This document shows positions 46,840-59,535 of a stretch of DNA of 64,000 bases, in pieces (the first letter of the stretch is position 1; every line of letters starts with the position of its first letter). The DNA comes from Heliopora coerulea. Its lineage: Eukaryota; Cnidaria; Anthozoa; Scleralcyonacea; Helioporidae. Both the position numbers and the translations under genes were made by a program. The stretch lies in the NCBI GenBank assembly GCA_030142905.1, contig JASJOG010000623.1:1-64000 (forward strand), written 5' to 3'. The notes below the pieces were generated by a model. That model saw nothing but the letters and a program-made list of their open reading frames with translations. It was not told the DNA's origin and did not search any database.

Positions 46840-48780
46840 ATTCCAACCTAATTTCCTAAAAATCTCTTGGCAAATATCTTTATGCTTCGTCGTTCGTTAC
46901 GCTCATTCGCGAGATGTTGTTCCAAACACTCGAACGTGAAATGCATATAATCTCACAACTGGGTAATATCGTAAACACAGGGCTAGAAATAACGGCCGGT
47001 CAAAGGACAATGAATTGAATTGAACGGACAAATCCTTAGACTGTCGGCCATGTTGCGCGGTTCGATGTAATCTCAATTATAACACGTAATTTAGAGCGAC
47101 TTCATAAGGTTATCACGTTGGACATTATTCGCTTTCCTAAAAAACAAATAGGACAATCTTGTCATAAACGAAATTTAGAGAATAGTGATGTCACCACAGC
47201 CGCGACCGCTAATTGTGGAATCAACATTATCGGAGAGCGAATATAAGTATTAAAACTGCTAAACTGTAATTTTCATACCTAACTACCACCTCGATTAAGT
47301 TTTCTATATCCAAGGACGTTTACTGGAGTATGTAACGTGCATGCCTGCCAACTCCTCAGACCTCCCTTCCCGATTTGGAGACTTACTAATTTCCCGACCT
47401 CCAGATATTAAAATTTTCATTAAAAAAACCGTGCTAATTTTCGGCTTCTTTAGCCTTTGTATCACGGAAATACGCGAGAAAAAAAAGCTATATTGCATTC
47501 TCGGAAGTTCTCGTGTGAGCGTCGTTGAGAAATCGTAACTACTCATTCATTTACCTTAACCATAAATGGAGTAACGCGGTGGATTGTGTGTGAATACATT
47601 TTCAAAATGGCTTCTCGAGGGACTAAGTATCACTACTGCGGAAAACGTGGAGAAACCGGAGAAAAAAGACCAAGTACATGTGCAGATTTAAGGATGAGTG
47701 GCTAAAGGACTTTCTTTTCATTTCAATTCTTAGTAAACTAGTGATAACAAGCTGAAGGGAAAAAATATACCTCCAACAAACCCCTATTTTAAATGATAAA
47801 CAAAATAGTCCAAACTGTCTCGAAATCCACTAAATTAATTCTTTATTCAAAATTTTTCAGGAGACATTTCCCCTGACCACCATCGAAAGTATGCCCCTCG
47901 CCTATAGGGAAGTCTCCCTCCTTGGCACTTTCCAAAGTTGGCAGATATGAACTAGGCTCATAAAAGCATCATCCAATGTGAGGTCACAATTTTGATATTG
48001 AAGATTGTTTAAGTATTTCACCGGCCAAAAACAGGCCTTGCCCGAGTTAAGATACATTTGACCGGACGTGACCGGTGACTGACAGTTATTTCAAGCCTTG
48101 TCTACATTTTACCGCAGACGTAGCTCTTATCTTCAACGAAGATAAAGGAAATGTAGTGATTTTATGCTTTCTATCTAGCTTCACTCTCGATCTGTCATTT
48201 TACGAGAAGGCGTCAGTATGTCTTAACCCAGGAATGGCAGTAGACAAGGTGCAGTCGTTACGGGACATTGTAACTGTCAAAGTTAAACTGTAATGTGAAG
48301 AATTGATTCATGCATAAGAGGTTCACATCAGTACTGCGGACCATCATCGCATTTCTAATATCTTATAGTTACTATACGTACTGCGTTAGCTGGCTCCTAA
48401 CGGAGCAATAACGTTGTCAATCAATGGGGTTGACGTTCCTGTACTAGTTGAGGTGATCTATAATAAGAAAAAGAAAGTGTTTAAATAACCGTTGTATTTA
48501 GATCTAGCTGACGTTCCAAGCAATAATCTCTTACAGAGCTGGCTTCCAAGATTTACAAATACCGAAGTATAAGTACATTACAGTTCGTTTATAAAAGTAC
48601 AATAAATGATGTTTAACTGGTAGAAACGAGAAGCAAAACGAACAGGTTACGAGGTCAGATAAACACCAATATCCGATGTTAAACACCAAAAACCCTGTTG
48701 GTTGTTCTCATTGAACAAGATGTAAACGATTCATATTACCATGGCATTTGTAAGAATAATGCGTTGTGGGATGCATTTGA
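46840..48780. other. Intergenic, dispersed repeat fragments
   Basis: No gene recognised. The segment 48610-48660 resembles 9500-9560. Confidence 0.4.
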
Positions 48781-48814
48781 GCCGGTTGGTTGTTGTGAAG
48801 TGTTTCGACACAAC

Positions 48815-49010
48815 CGCTCACGATCGCTGGCGATCGTTATGGATCGCTCTCAATCGTTGATATAGAACAAGTTCTATTCTAGCGATCGTGAACGATTGCG
48901 ATATCTCACGGTTGCTGGATCGCTAAGAATTGTCTTAATATGATCGTTCACGATCGCCTTCTCCTCTTCAAGCGATCCAGTGGTCGCGAACGATCATCAA
49001 CAATCATGTA
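48815..49010. repeat. Cluster of CGATCG-type palindromes
   Basis: GCGATCGT, ACGATCGC, CGATCGT and GATCGCT words occur more than a dozen times on both strands in under 200 bp, for example ACGATCGCTGGCGATCGTTA at about 48820. The arrangement is irregular, without a fixed period. Confidence 0.65.
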
Positions 49011-50385
49011 GAAACCAGCCTTTAGTCTTTTCAGTCCTGGCTGATGTAAAATCTACTTCATTATAATGCTGAAGAAAACTTAAGATACTCACTCCAGTCA
49101 GAGCAGCGACAGAAGAGGGGACTGAAATAAAGACAAACGATCTCGGTAAAAAGGTCTCAGGATGACTGAATTGTTAAGCAGAGACTGTATACTACCTTTT
49201 CACACTCATTAATAACGCACGAGCTAAGTAGCAAATTGAAGCCAAGAATTTTGTCACGTACGTGATACTAAATATCAAGTAAAGCCCTGAAGAAGCGCGT
49301 TTAAGCATGGGGGTCAAACCTTGATCACCAGTAGAACGAGAGATGAATACTGATGTTCGATAACGAGGTGTATCGGTCAGATGTGGTATCAAAATCTTTA
49401 GGGATCTTGATACATCTTCTCATTTATCATCTGTTTTGGTGTGTTAAGACACGCCGACAAATGACGAGACACGCAATTCATTATTTATAAAACTATGGTA
49501 TTTTGGATCTCATTTTCTCCTAAGAACCATCAAAATTACTGATCGAGTGACGTCTCAAATATCGAAAAACATTTAATTTTTATTAATTTTAAATACGATA
49601 AAATCTAGCAAGGCTTTGGCTACATGCATCATCATCCGAACTCGTCATCATGTTTGGTCGTGGTAACAAAACACTGGAAAGTGAATAAACCTCTTGAATT
49701 ATTGTTCCCCTGGATTCACTAACTGTTTGGTATTTTATTACCACAAACAATCAAACGACTTTTCGATTCATTACTTGAAGAACAGCTTACACTGTACAGC
49801 CATTCATATCAATGCACTTCACAGCAGATGCTGTACTGCTATAGATTCACATTATATTATCATTCTGTACAATACGATTAGTATCATAGCGGGTTTACGT
49901 TTCAGTGCATTCCCTATTTTAACACAATAAAACAAACAAAATCAGTTATAAATGTTCTTCTACCTGCTTCGGCTATGTCTTTTCCTGGTACTAATGACTC
50001 ATACCTATGTCTACGAGAATAAAGAAGTTATCGTTAACATGAACCACAGATAAACTGGAAGTATCGAGAGTTGAGTAATGAAATCATGTAATACTGTTAA
50101 ACCTACCTTAGGCTTTGTACCTCAAATTCGCATTTCAACTTTATAAGCTATTTGGAATATTCATTTTAATTTTGTTGACGGAGGTCACAGTATCTTGACC
50201 GGAATAGTGTACATTGTTTAAAACTATTTTAGACCGAGACAACTTTATGTGCTTAAGTTAAAGAACTTTTACTCTTTCGCAAGGGCGCAACCAGAAATTT
50301 GAAAAGGTGGGTCATTTTTTGGTGCAAAACACCCCTGTGCCAACAATAACCACACACATAGTAAGCTATTTTAAGTATGTGCTTA
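49010..50385. other. Intergenic, no supported gene
   Basis: A minus-strand ORF at 49192-49392 contains STGDQG and SSGLYLIF, faintly like MICU proteins, but its order relative to the exon at 51337 is wrong for one gene. Left uncalled. Confidence 0.35.
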
Positions 50386-50394
50386 GTTTATAGA

Positions 50395-50475
50395 AAAGGA
50401 AGGAAGGAAGGAAGGAAAGAAGGGAAGAAAGGAAGGAAGAAAGAAAGAAAGTAAGAAAGAAAGGAGAATAAGGAA
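50395..50475. repeat. GGAA/GAAA purine microsatellite
   Basis: (AAGG)n passing into (GAAA)n, about 80 bp. Confidence 0.9.
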
Positions 50476-51336
50476 GAAAAATGCAAAATTGACCTTAAAA
50501 TACATAAATTAGAGAAGGACCACAGTAAGAAAATATTTTACAAATAGAAACGAGCGAGGGGCGTGTAGCGTTTTTCTGGAGGCGAAGTTTACGAAAACTA
50601 AATACAAAACAGCACAAAGAAGAAACAAGACAGAGAGTTGGTACGACAACATCATTCTTACCATACTTACGTAACGATAAACATGCGATCACTATTATTT
50701 TATGTGCTTTCATTATTCGAAAATACCCGAACGTTTGGGCGAAATTACTGAAGATTAAATGCTTTACTGGAATCACTATGATCATACTTTCCAATCATTC
50801 GTTGGTGGTCCGGGTACATCTTCTCTAGCAACTTACAGTGTATCAAAATTTTAAAATGTCTTGATCTTCAGCATTTCGGTAACGACAGCGGGACCATATC
50901 TTAAACTTGTCATCTTTTTCCTCTCCATAACCGGTTTTTAGCTAAGCTTTTTCGATCAGGACTCAATACAACTGACAGTTTTGTAAGGATTTCGAAACTA
51001 ACAATAGTGTAAATAGTCTTCACAGGAGAAAAAAAAAAAGAATGTGCTTGTTTACGCTGCGTCGGAAAACCATTTCATGCAATTTACGTATTATCCCTGT
51101 ATTTTTCTTACTTTAAAGAACTACTAAATGATTTGTTGACCCTAATGGGTAAATACATATTCCTTGCGCCCCTCGTCTGAATTGCTGTATTCGCATCAGT
51201 CTAAATGCGAGTATTTAAATGAATTTGTAAGAAAGGAATCTAACAACATGCAAGTTGCATTTGATGTTCTATCAACTTGGTCGCTCAGGTTGGGAAAGTT
51301 CTTAGATCAGTGTTAAATATTACATAATTAACATAC

Positions 51337-51419
51337 GTCCTCAAATTCGTTCCTTCCTAAAGTTTCATTGCCATCCAAATCAAGCATACGGAAAACTACA
51401 TGGAGACCATGACTTGATT
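51337..51419 (-). CDS. Single EF-hand exon, MICU-like
   Basis: On the minus strand an 83-bp stretch is bounded by an AG acceptor and a GTATGT donor. It encodes SSHGLHVVFRMLDLDGNETL followed by GRNEFED. DLDGNETLGRNE is a complete EF-hand calcium loop (acidic or polar at positions 1, 3, 5 and 12, glycine at 9). The preceding GLHVVFRML and the DGNE wording resemble the first EF-hand of mitochondrial calcium-uptake proteins (MICU2/MICU3). Flanking exons were not found with confidence, so it may be a gene fragment or part of a gene with unrecognised exons. Another EF-hand family is possible. Confidence 0.45.
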
Positions 51420-51728
51420 CTATCGCCAAAATATTAAATTCGGTGATATTAATGAGAAAGCAATAGTAACAAATACACCAGTTAATATAAACTGTAATTA
51501 CCAAAGAAAGCAAACAAGGCAAAGAAAACAATCGTAATAAGTACAGCAGTTAATATAAACTGTAAATACCAAGAATTCAGTAACGTATGTACATGGTACA
51601 GTCTCAACAACGCTAAATATAGATGATTTTTTTAAATACCAAAGAGCAGTGCATTTGTGCTTATGTAATTATATTAGTAATCAGAAACTTGACAAAAACC
51701 GCGGTCATATTGCGGTCATGTTGCGGCA

Positions 51729-52469
51729 TTGAACTGTATTATAACGGGAACGATAACTCCAGTTAAATCACTGTACCCAGAGTGAAGCCAAAAATGGCCG
51801 ACATGGAGGATTTTTTGGGCGTCAATTTCAGTTTCCCACGCTGTCATTTGGGTTGTCAGTTTCAGCCTCCTACGCGATCATTTTAAATGTCAGCTTCCAT
51901 CTTCAATACGGGATTTTAGTTTGTTTTGTAGACATAATTTCCATAATGAAGAAAAACCCCCACCGAAAACAGGATTTTAGAGAAAACAAACCAAAAAATA
52001 GACCTTACACGTTTGAATAAGCCTTAACCGACGTATTTCCAAAAAATAAATCCCAGAACTGAGAATAAAATAGCGAAAGATATTCTATTCGTAAACTTCA
52101 ATTCAAAGCAAAGAAACAAAACGTCATTTTTACCCATTGAAATAGTATTTTCGACCATTTATTTAAACTGGTAGATAGTACGCTTAACCCACGCATTGTG
52201 AAGTACAAGTTCTAGATAATATTTTTTTGAATAATTGAAATTTGTCTCCTTTTTCGAACAAGTTACCTGGAAGAAGCAGTGAGAAACATGATTTAGCGTT
52301 TTATGGCTGCGAAAAGACTAATACTGACGTCCAAGATGACCGCGTAAAAGATTTAAACCGACGTCCAAGATGACCGTGTGGCAGAATGAAACTGACGTCT
52401 ATATCCGTCATTTTGGGCTTCACCATTTGATTGACAGTTAGCCTTCCAGTTATAATATAGTTCACTGTG
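51729..52469. mobile_element. TIR element, about 740 bp, non-autonomous
   Basis: The ends TGAACTGTATTATAACGGGA and, on the other strand, TGAACTATATTATAACTGGA are terminal inverted repeats. Inside them a second inverted pair lies around GTGAAGCC(A/C)AAAATG. No transposase ORF. GCGGTCAT-type words repeat just outside both ends. No clear target duplication was found. Confidence 0.65.
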
Positions 52470-52474
52470 CTGCG

Positions 52475-54140
52475 GTCACACTGCACTCATATGTGATCGC
52501 GCTCCGGTCGAAATGCAGTTGACCACAACGGAGTGGCAAGTATTGGAGGCAATCTCTGTTTTCCGGTTTCTGACGTTGTTTATAGTGAAATGAGAAAATT
52601 TTCCCAATACGCTCGAAATCGGGTAACTTCAGTGCGATCTTCTGGAAGAAAGATCAAAGAAGGTCAAACAACAACAACATCGAGATCAGTAAATCAGTCT
52701 GTTTCTTTTTCACTACCATCGTACGGTTACGGTGAAGTAATGCTTTGGAGTGTGGAAGTAAACTACTTTTAAATGACCAAGAGATTAAATTTATTGACGA
52801 CGAAATGAAAAGAAAAAAATAATAAATATGAAGAAACCGACGAAGTAACTTCTTCAGAGTTATGTGACAAATTGTTGGAGAAATTGGGAGTGTTCCACGC
52901 TTTCGACATAAAACAGTGTGAAAGTATGACAAGGCACGTTCGTGCCAACTAGTCCAAGAACGAAACAAAGCGAAGAGGTTGGCTGTTTGCCTAAAAACCT
53001 TGCCAGGGAAAGATAGTTTAAGCAATGTCTTATATACTGATGAAACGACCGTACAGATTGAACTGTATGCAAGATTTTGATTGCATCTTGACTTTTATTT
53101 AGAAGTCTTTGTTAAATGGTGTAGTGGCAATTACGTTTTAATATTTGTCGTTTTTTTAGGTAAGATTCCCTTGAACAGATTGTTTGATTCTTGATAGCTA
53201 ACTTCTTAATTTTAGAAGAGTTGACTGACGATTAAACGCAAAGCATCCACGAACATTGGATATGCAAATAAGGACATGTTGGTCAAAAACAACCGAAATC
53301 AGACGATTTAGAACTTTTAATTTCATCGAAGTTAAACTCCCAACCCAGCCTAATACACGATAGAATACCTCTCCTATGAAATTGAACGAAAATTTGTCGA
53401 TTTTAACGTGTTGTTCACATCACAATTCAAACAGTGTTGTAGAATTTTACGATGTGCTGAAAATTTTGAAACATTTCGTTAAACAGCGTCAGAAACGATC
53501 ACTCATTGTGGTTCAATGAAGCCGATTGCGCGTATCAACTGCAATCATAACCACGGTCATACCTCGCTGAGACAGCGGTCGCATGTTACATTTTTTCTAG
53601 GCACCGGTGTATCTCATTTAACGGCTTGGAGGTCGGAACTGAAAAATGTTTTTCCAACGTCTCCGAGAACGGACCAGACCCCAGATACTGCGCAGTTTGT
53701 GAGGCCGTCAAAAAAAAAATTACGATACAGACCGACCAAAAATTCTCCTTTCGCACAAAACAGTGAGAGCTGGAAGTAAAATTAAATTCTTTGCTACTTG
53801 TTAAAGAAGGAACCAAGAAAGAAAACAGAATTCCTATTCATCTTTTATCAGTACTTACAGTAGTAACAAAATAACTAAAACGTCTTCAACTTATTATAAT
53901 TAATAAAAAATAAAAGAAATTTACCCATGACAGGTCATTTTTGGAACCTAAGGGAAATAGTTGTCCAGTCAGACTGATCCAACCAAAAACTAATAAAGGC
54001 ATTTTAATTTTTTCTACTCTGTAAACCTGTAAAAGGTTGACAGCTACAGTAATATTCCGCAGTACAGTGAATATTGATGATAAAAATTGATGGTGATATT
54101 CAAGAGTTTTGGGCAATTCCTTCCACCATGGCTAAATATC
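52475..54140. other. Intergenic, no supported gene
   Basis: Overlapping short ORFs on both strands (for example 52654-53025 and 53516-53779) show no domain. Confidence 0.4.
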
Positions 54141-54149
54141 GCAGAAGCT

Positions 54150-54210
54150 CGAATTTATTACAAATTCATCATCAAATTAGTCTGATGATGAATTTGTAAT
54201 AAATTCGAAA
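54150..54210 (+). ncRNA. 25-bp perfect palindrome with hammerhead-like core
   Basis: Arms 54150-54174 and 54183-54207 are exact reverse complements with an 8-nt loop. Within the right arm, on the + strand, is CTGATGA (54182-54188), one T, a perfect 6-bp stem GAATTT/AAATTC with a 5-nt GTAAT loop, and GAAA (54207-54210). The layout matches the other hammerhead-like cores. Confidence 0.45.
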
Positions 54211-54325
54211 TATTACTATTGAGCACTGTGTCCGCTTGTTTTTCTCAAATTTTGAGTTCAAGATGGAACTATTTTTCGGAGTATGTTTTCTACTTTATTT
54301 TCTGAAATTATCGGCTGGAAACGGA

Positions 54326-54797
54326 TAGAATCCTAAAGCGATGACGTCACGTTACCATGACGCCGAAAACTCGGTTCTAAACAAACTCGCATTGCTTTTC
54401 AAAATGGCGACGCTTTCTATCGCGTCGCTGCTTTCCTATTTTTCAGACGAAAAGAAATCAATAAAGAAGGGAGAAAATCATTGTAAGCCTCAACATGTGG
54501 AGTCATTTAGTTATCATGAGGGAGTTTTGCGCGGAGAAGTACACGCAAGTATGAAGAAGGTTTATAAAGTCACGGTGAGTTACTCTTTCGAAAGTTGTTT
54601 CGAAATGGGTAAACCCTCTGTCCTTCTTAGTGGCGTCTTTTGTTGCAAAACACAGGGTTAGGAAGGGTTTTGACCTCCGGACAAAGCGATGACAAAGGCT
54701 ACGTGACCTACGCGTAAGAGATAATCCGAGTTGTTTAGAACCGAATATTTTAGCGCCATGGTAACGTGACGTCACACTTTAGGGCTCTATTTGTGAG
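54326..54797. mobile_element. TIR element carrying a SWIM-protein-like exon
   Basis: Terminal inverted repeats of about 60 bp: CCTAAAGCGATGACGTCACG on the left and CCCTAAAGTGTGACGTCACG read on the minus strand at the right, followed in both by TTACCATG and TTCGGTTCTAAACAA. Between them lies a coding-like segment with a splice donor. Confidence 0.75.
54404..54571 (+). pseudogene. Captured exon of a SWIM/YqaJ-type protein
   Basis: From ATG 54404 the frame reads MATLSIASLLSYFSDEKKSI, then KKGENHCKPQHVESFSYHEG, then VLRGEVHASMKKVYKVTV, and meets a consensus donor CACG|GTGAGT. The GENHYKSGHV-like, VLxGEVHASM and YxVTV phrases resemble the region just before the zinc-binding part of SWIM-domain (YqaJ-associated) proteins. 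The cysteines and histidines of the SWIM motif do not follow, so only one exon is present. Enclosed in terminal inverted repeats, it is best read as gene-fragment capture by a transposon. The reverse could also hold: an exon of an element-encoded protein. Confidence 0.5.
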
Positions 54798-54799
54798 AT

Positions 54800-56970
54800 A
54801 AGACTAGTTTGTATGCTGATAATTATGTCATTTTCAATTCAGGCCCGAAAATTACTGATGTACATGTACAAAACCAGTTTTTAGTTTTCATGCACTGTAA
54901 GATTTTATGTTTGTGAGACTTTAACTGTTTGGTTAATATGTATTGTTACAATCTGTGTCAAAAATTTAGTTCCTTATTGTTATACATATCCAAGCTTGGG
55001 CTTATAGTATGACAGACAGTAAATTATGTGAACATTCATCTAACTCACATCTTCAATGTTAAATCTTTATTTTGAAAGATTTGAGCTTAACCCTCCAAAT
55101 GGCAATCCTAGCTATTTCATACTGTATATATGATTGCTGGTTAAATGAATCTACCAATTTATAGGGTTAACATGCAAGGGAACACTTTATATAGTTATTA
55201 TGGAGGTTCCGTTATCTCAAATGGTGCACCCTGTCTCAATAAAATTTCATAGAAGTTAATTCAGATATTATGGTCAATAATAAAACTTTGTTTTATTAAA
55301 CATTGAATATATCAAGCAAGAGAATTGCATTTAATTTACAAGTATCACTTTTTTACCTCCAAAATCCTTGAAACTTGTTACAGAAGTCAACTAGTCACTG
55401 GGTGCTAATTAATTGCAATACATGTTAGCTTGCTACAAATATATCACTGTTTATTTACTCTAATTTTATTTTAAATAAACATTTACTGTAGTGTGTTATG
55501 AAAATGGATTCTGTCAATGCTTATCCAGTATTCTAGTAAGGGTTTCATTAAGTGTAAACAAATGATACATGTAGGTCATAATTTGTTCACAATATGATGG
55601 CCAGTATACAATAAAATAATAATAAAGCCATAACCAACAGCAAAGTTTACTAGAAAAGTTTAACAAAATCTAAATTAGAATTTACTAAAGTTTTTTATTT
55701 TGAGTTAGCATTTATTTATTGCTTTGTTTGGTACAATATCATACTGAGGTCATGGCTTACACTTAGACCCTTTTATGTTCAGTACACAAAGTACTGCTCC
55801 AATGAAACTTAACCATTTCCAAGGATTGCATTCAAGCAATTTGTGGACGATTTGCTAGTGAGAATTGAACAAGAATTGAGAACTCAATATGTCCATGATG
55901 GTCACTTGAATCTCAAATCTCACTTCTTGATCCTCAAAATAATTTTGGTAATGGTGAAATTACACACGAGACCTCGAGAGATGCTCTCAGATCACTTGAT
56001 CATCGTCAAACATTACCCATGTAGAGTAAAACTATAGAGGTTTGCTTCACCTTTTACTGTCAGGAATTCATTTTCTACCCCTAGTGATGATAAAACAGAT
56101 TTTTATTTATTTACCATATTTATTTATTTATTTAAACTTATTCACCCACAGTGACCTTTCAGCAAACCAGTTTTCAAGAGGCCATGTCACACATAATTAG
56201 ACTAAACTAAACTGAAGTGAAACTAATTTAACTATATACATGTTCCCTATCTGCACTTAACTATTTACAATAAATACACTATCTTATCTACATATATTGA
56301 TAATCACATAATTTCTAGAAGTCTTTTCTTCAGCTCTCCAGTAGAAATATTTGTGAAGTTTTGTCAAAGTTAATTATCTAGATTGGCTCATAAAAAGATT
56401 GGCATTTGAATCAACATCACTTGAAAGCCGTAATTCAGCTAATCCAGTCAGTAAGTACAGTATGGCTGAGTCGATCCTAATACAACTGGCTGAACTTAAC
56501 AAACTCAGCTGCTGAACTTCTCATGAACTTAATTCAAAGTATTAGGTTTGACTTGGTGGAAGTTTCCCAAGTGAACTGGACCTGAAGTATCTTGAAAATC
56601 AAAAGACGAATCAAATTTTGGTCAAAGTTGTACGATCAACTTGTGTAAATAGTGAGATACCTGCAGTTGTGACACACTTGCGTGAAAATATTCAAGAATT
56701 GGGCTCATGCCCTCACTTGAAAACATCCAAGAATTGCTCTTGCTTCTTGAAAACATTCAAGATTCTTGAAAATTTCTTGAAAAATAACTGTGTTTTCTTG
56801 ATCCCCACTTGCTTCTTGCTTGAAGTCAAATTGCACTCGATTCTCAAAGTTAAGTTTCATTAGAGCAGTACTGTACATGTAATTAATATGCAAATTGCAT
56901 GATACTGTACCATTTCGGACCATTTAATGTTTTGGTTCTTTGTATTCTGATGATATTCATATATGTCTAA
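54800..56970. other. Intergenic, AT-rich
   Basis: No gene recognised. TTTA microsatellite at about 56098-56140. A patch of CTTGAAAA/TTCTTGA words runs at 56690-56830. Confidence 0.5.
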
Positions 56971-56972
56971 AA

Positions 56973-58035
56973 TAGTGGTGCACTGATATGAAAATTTACT
57001 GATATTCCAATAGCTGGTATTTTAAAACCAATATTAGCCGATACCGATATTCTGCCCTATACAGTACTGTACCAAAATATAAAAGTTAATTGCTTAATTA
57101 TAAAGATTCCAAAAAGTACAAGTCATATATTTATTAAATCACTATACAATATCACTATAAATGCCTATTACAATACCACTACAGGTGTGTATGGCACTTT
57201 CATCTATCTAATATGTGTTGAACTTGCTATATAATAAATACACATGTTATATTTATGCCAGTAACAGACAAAACTGACTATCAGTGAATATTGCTTAGCA
57301 AAGTGACAAGATTGTCATTTTTTGGTCTACAAAAGTGCACAGTTTCTTGCTTGACCCCTGGAAGAATGGGGGGCAATTTGCAAGCACAGGCCATATTATA
57401 TTTTGTTTTGAAAGCAAAAGTTATGCTTAGTAATCACTAATCAGAGAAGGGTTAGTCCTGAGACAACCAAAATGTTTCAAAGCCAAGATTCAATATTAAT
57501 AATACAAAATGAATATAAAATGTTTATTTTATTTCCAATGTCATTATGATTTTGCCCAATTTTTACCTATTTTCAGGCAATAAGGGGGGCTGCACTCCCT
57601 AGCTTTGTATTTTCTTTCACATTTCCTTTAGTTTTGTGAAATTTCCTTCAAATTTCATTCAGAATTTATTTTCCTTCAAATTTCCTTCATTTTGTCAAAA
57701 TTTCCTTAAAAAGGGGAACTTCCTTCAAAGTGGAAGCACTGTTTACAACAACAGCACCAAACTTCTTCTTTGGTAAATGTCATTCTGCCTCACTGTCAAG
57801 ACAACAATGAACATGAATGTGGTTTTTGAATGTCGTGTTTGTTGTAAAGGCAAAAAACAAGGTTGGAAATTTTATTTTCACTAATCTAGCTGCAAAAGGT
57901 TTTTACACTGCTCAGATAATACGCAGAGATATGATATCAGTAATATTGGCAGGAAAAATACCGATACTGATATTGACATTTTAGGGCCAATATGCTGATA
58001 TCCAATTGGCCGATATGAATATCAGTGCATCACTA
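56973..58035. mobile_element. hAT-like non-autonomous transposon
   Basis: The ends TAGTGGTGCACTGATAT and, on the minus strand at the right, TAGTGATGCACTGATAT are inverted repeats. Subterminal CCGATA and CTGATATT words cluster at both ends. An 8-bp target duplication flanks it, GTCTAAAA (56965-56972) and GTCTGAAA (58036-58043), one mismatch. TIR form and 8-bp duplication match the hAT superfamily. No transposase ORF in 1063 bp. Confidence 0.85.
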
Positions 58036-58043
58036 GTCTGAAA

Positions 58044-59535
58044 GCGTTCTGATTGAAATGATGAAGAACCAAAGCATCACATGATCTAAAACAGGCAATT
58101 TGCATACATAGGTAAAGGGTCCATTTCCTCCAAACTGTAAAATGCCACAAGTACTCCTGTTTATGGTTTGATATCATGGTAAAAGGAAGAATTGGTTTGA
58201 CAATGGACTGTGTTCTAGTTTTTGGACAATGAATAGTCACAACTGTGACAACATAAACTTAATGATAATTAGCTTATAAGATGAAAATTAATACATTACC
58301 AATTGATGTTAAGTAATGGCTTATACACTGTGCAGTACATATAGTTTGTGGTTTGGACATCTTTAATACACTGTAGTCTAAAAACTTACTACTGACTCTA
58401 TTACTAGTCAAAACTTGTTAACCAGTTTAGGAGCAGGCACCCTACTTCAGTGAATAAAATTCTTTAGCATAATGCATTATTCAAAACAAAATTCTGAAGA
58501 CCTTGTGACTTAATGGGTTAATAAGCATGTTTTGGCTTGTTTAATTAAGAGATATCAATTTAAAATTCTTTTATAATATTTAAAAAACGTTTGTTTACTG
58601 TATTAGCATTGAAAAAAGTTAACCTTTAAGATACTCTAACATCAAATAATGGGTAATAAATTAAATATAGATATGCACTGCTAACAAAATTGTAAGCATA
58701 TAGTAACAGGAAATGAACTTTTTTTGTCCTGAAGTCAACTTTCTGTTGAATGATGGTAAAAAATTAATTGACTAACTCCATGAAGTTACTGTAATACTGA
58801 GCACAACAAGGATATGATGGGGCATTTACATGTATCTCGCACTCAATATTTCATGCTGAGATCTTGATTATAGGACTAGTCTTAATAAACTGAATACAAA
58901 AAGAATATTGTGAATTCATACACAATGACAATCAAATGTTAATGGTCCCATAATATTTATGGACTCATTTAAAAAGAAATTAACCAGAATTTCAGCAAAC
59001 TTGCTTAAAGAATACATTAGCTGCTTTGCTTTTTCAGGTCATTGCCAAATTGAAAAGAAATCAAGTTTCAATTAGTTGATGACTCAGCATTTATTTATTT
59101 AAATAAATTTTCTGGACGAGTGCACAAAAGACCATTTTGAGCTTTGATTGTGTATCATTATTATTATTACACTGTGTACAATTTACTAACAACTTAAAGC
59201 ACAATAGAAAAATCTGCTGTCATGCATGTTAGTGCCATCTCTTGTACATAGGAAAGAAAAAAATATTTGATAAGTTATGGCACCATCTGACACATCATTA
59301 GAAATACAGTAACAGCAACCAATGTTGAGAAAAACAGGACCTGGTATAACTTAGGCACATTGGCACCCACATTACTTTTTAGGTGTGGTTTCTCAACTGT
59401 AATGTACTGTGTTATTCCTGGTATGCTTAGTACACATGTTGTACAGTACAACAGTTTGACCTCATAATGCATCGCATTGATTAATTCACAATTTTGATGT
59501 ACTGTATTTTGTACCTTTGTTCTTTGTTATTGAAG
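58044..59535. other. Intergenic or septin 5' intron
   Basis: AT-rich, with no exon recognised before the septin P-loop exon. N-terminal septin exons may lie here undetected. Confidence 0.4.

Noticed and set aside
49192..49392. Minus-strand ORF with STGDQG and SSGLYLIF, possible MICU exon
   Set aside because: It lies downstream of the EF-hand exon on the minus strand, the reverse of the expected order, and has no clear EF-hand.
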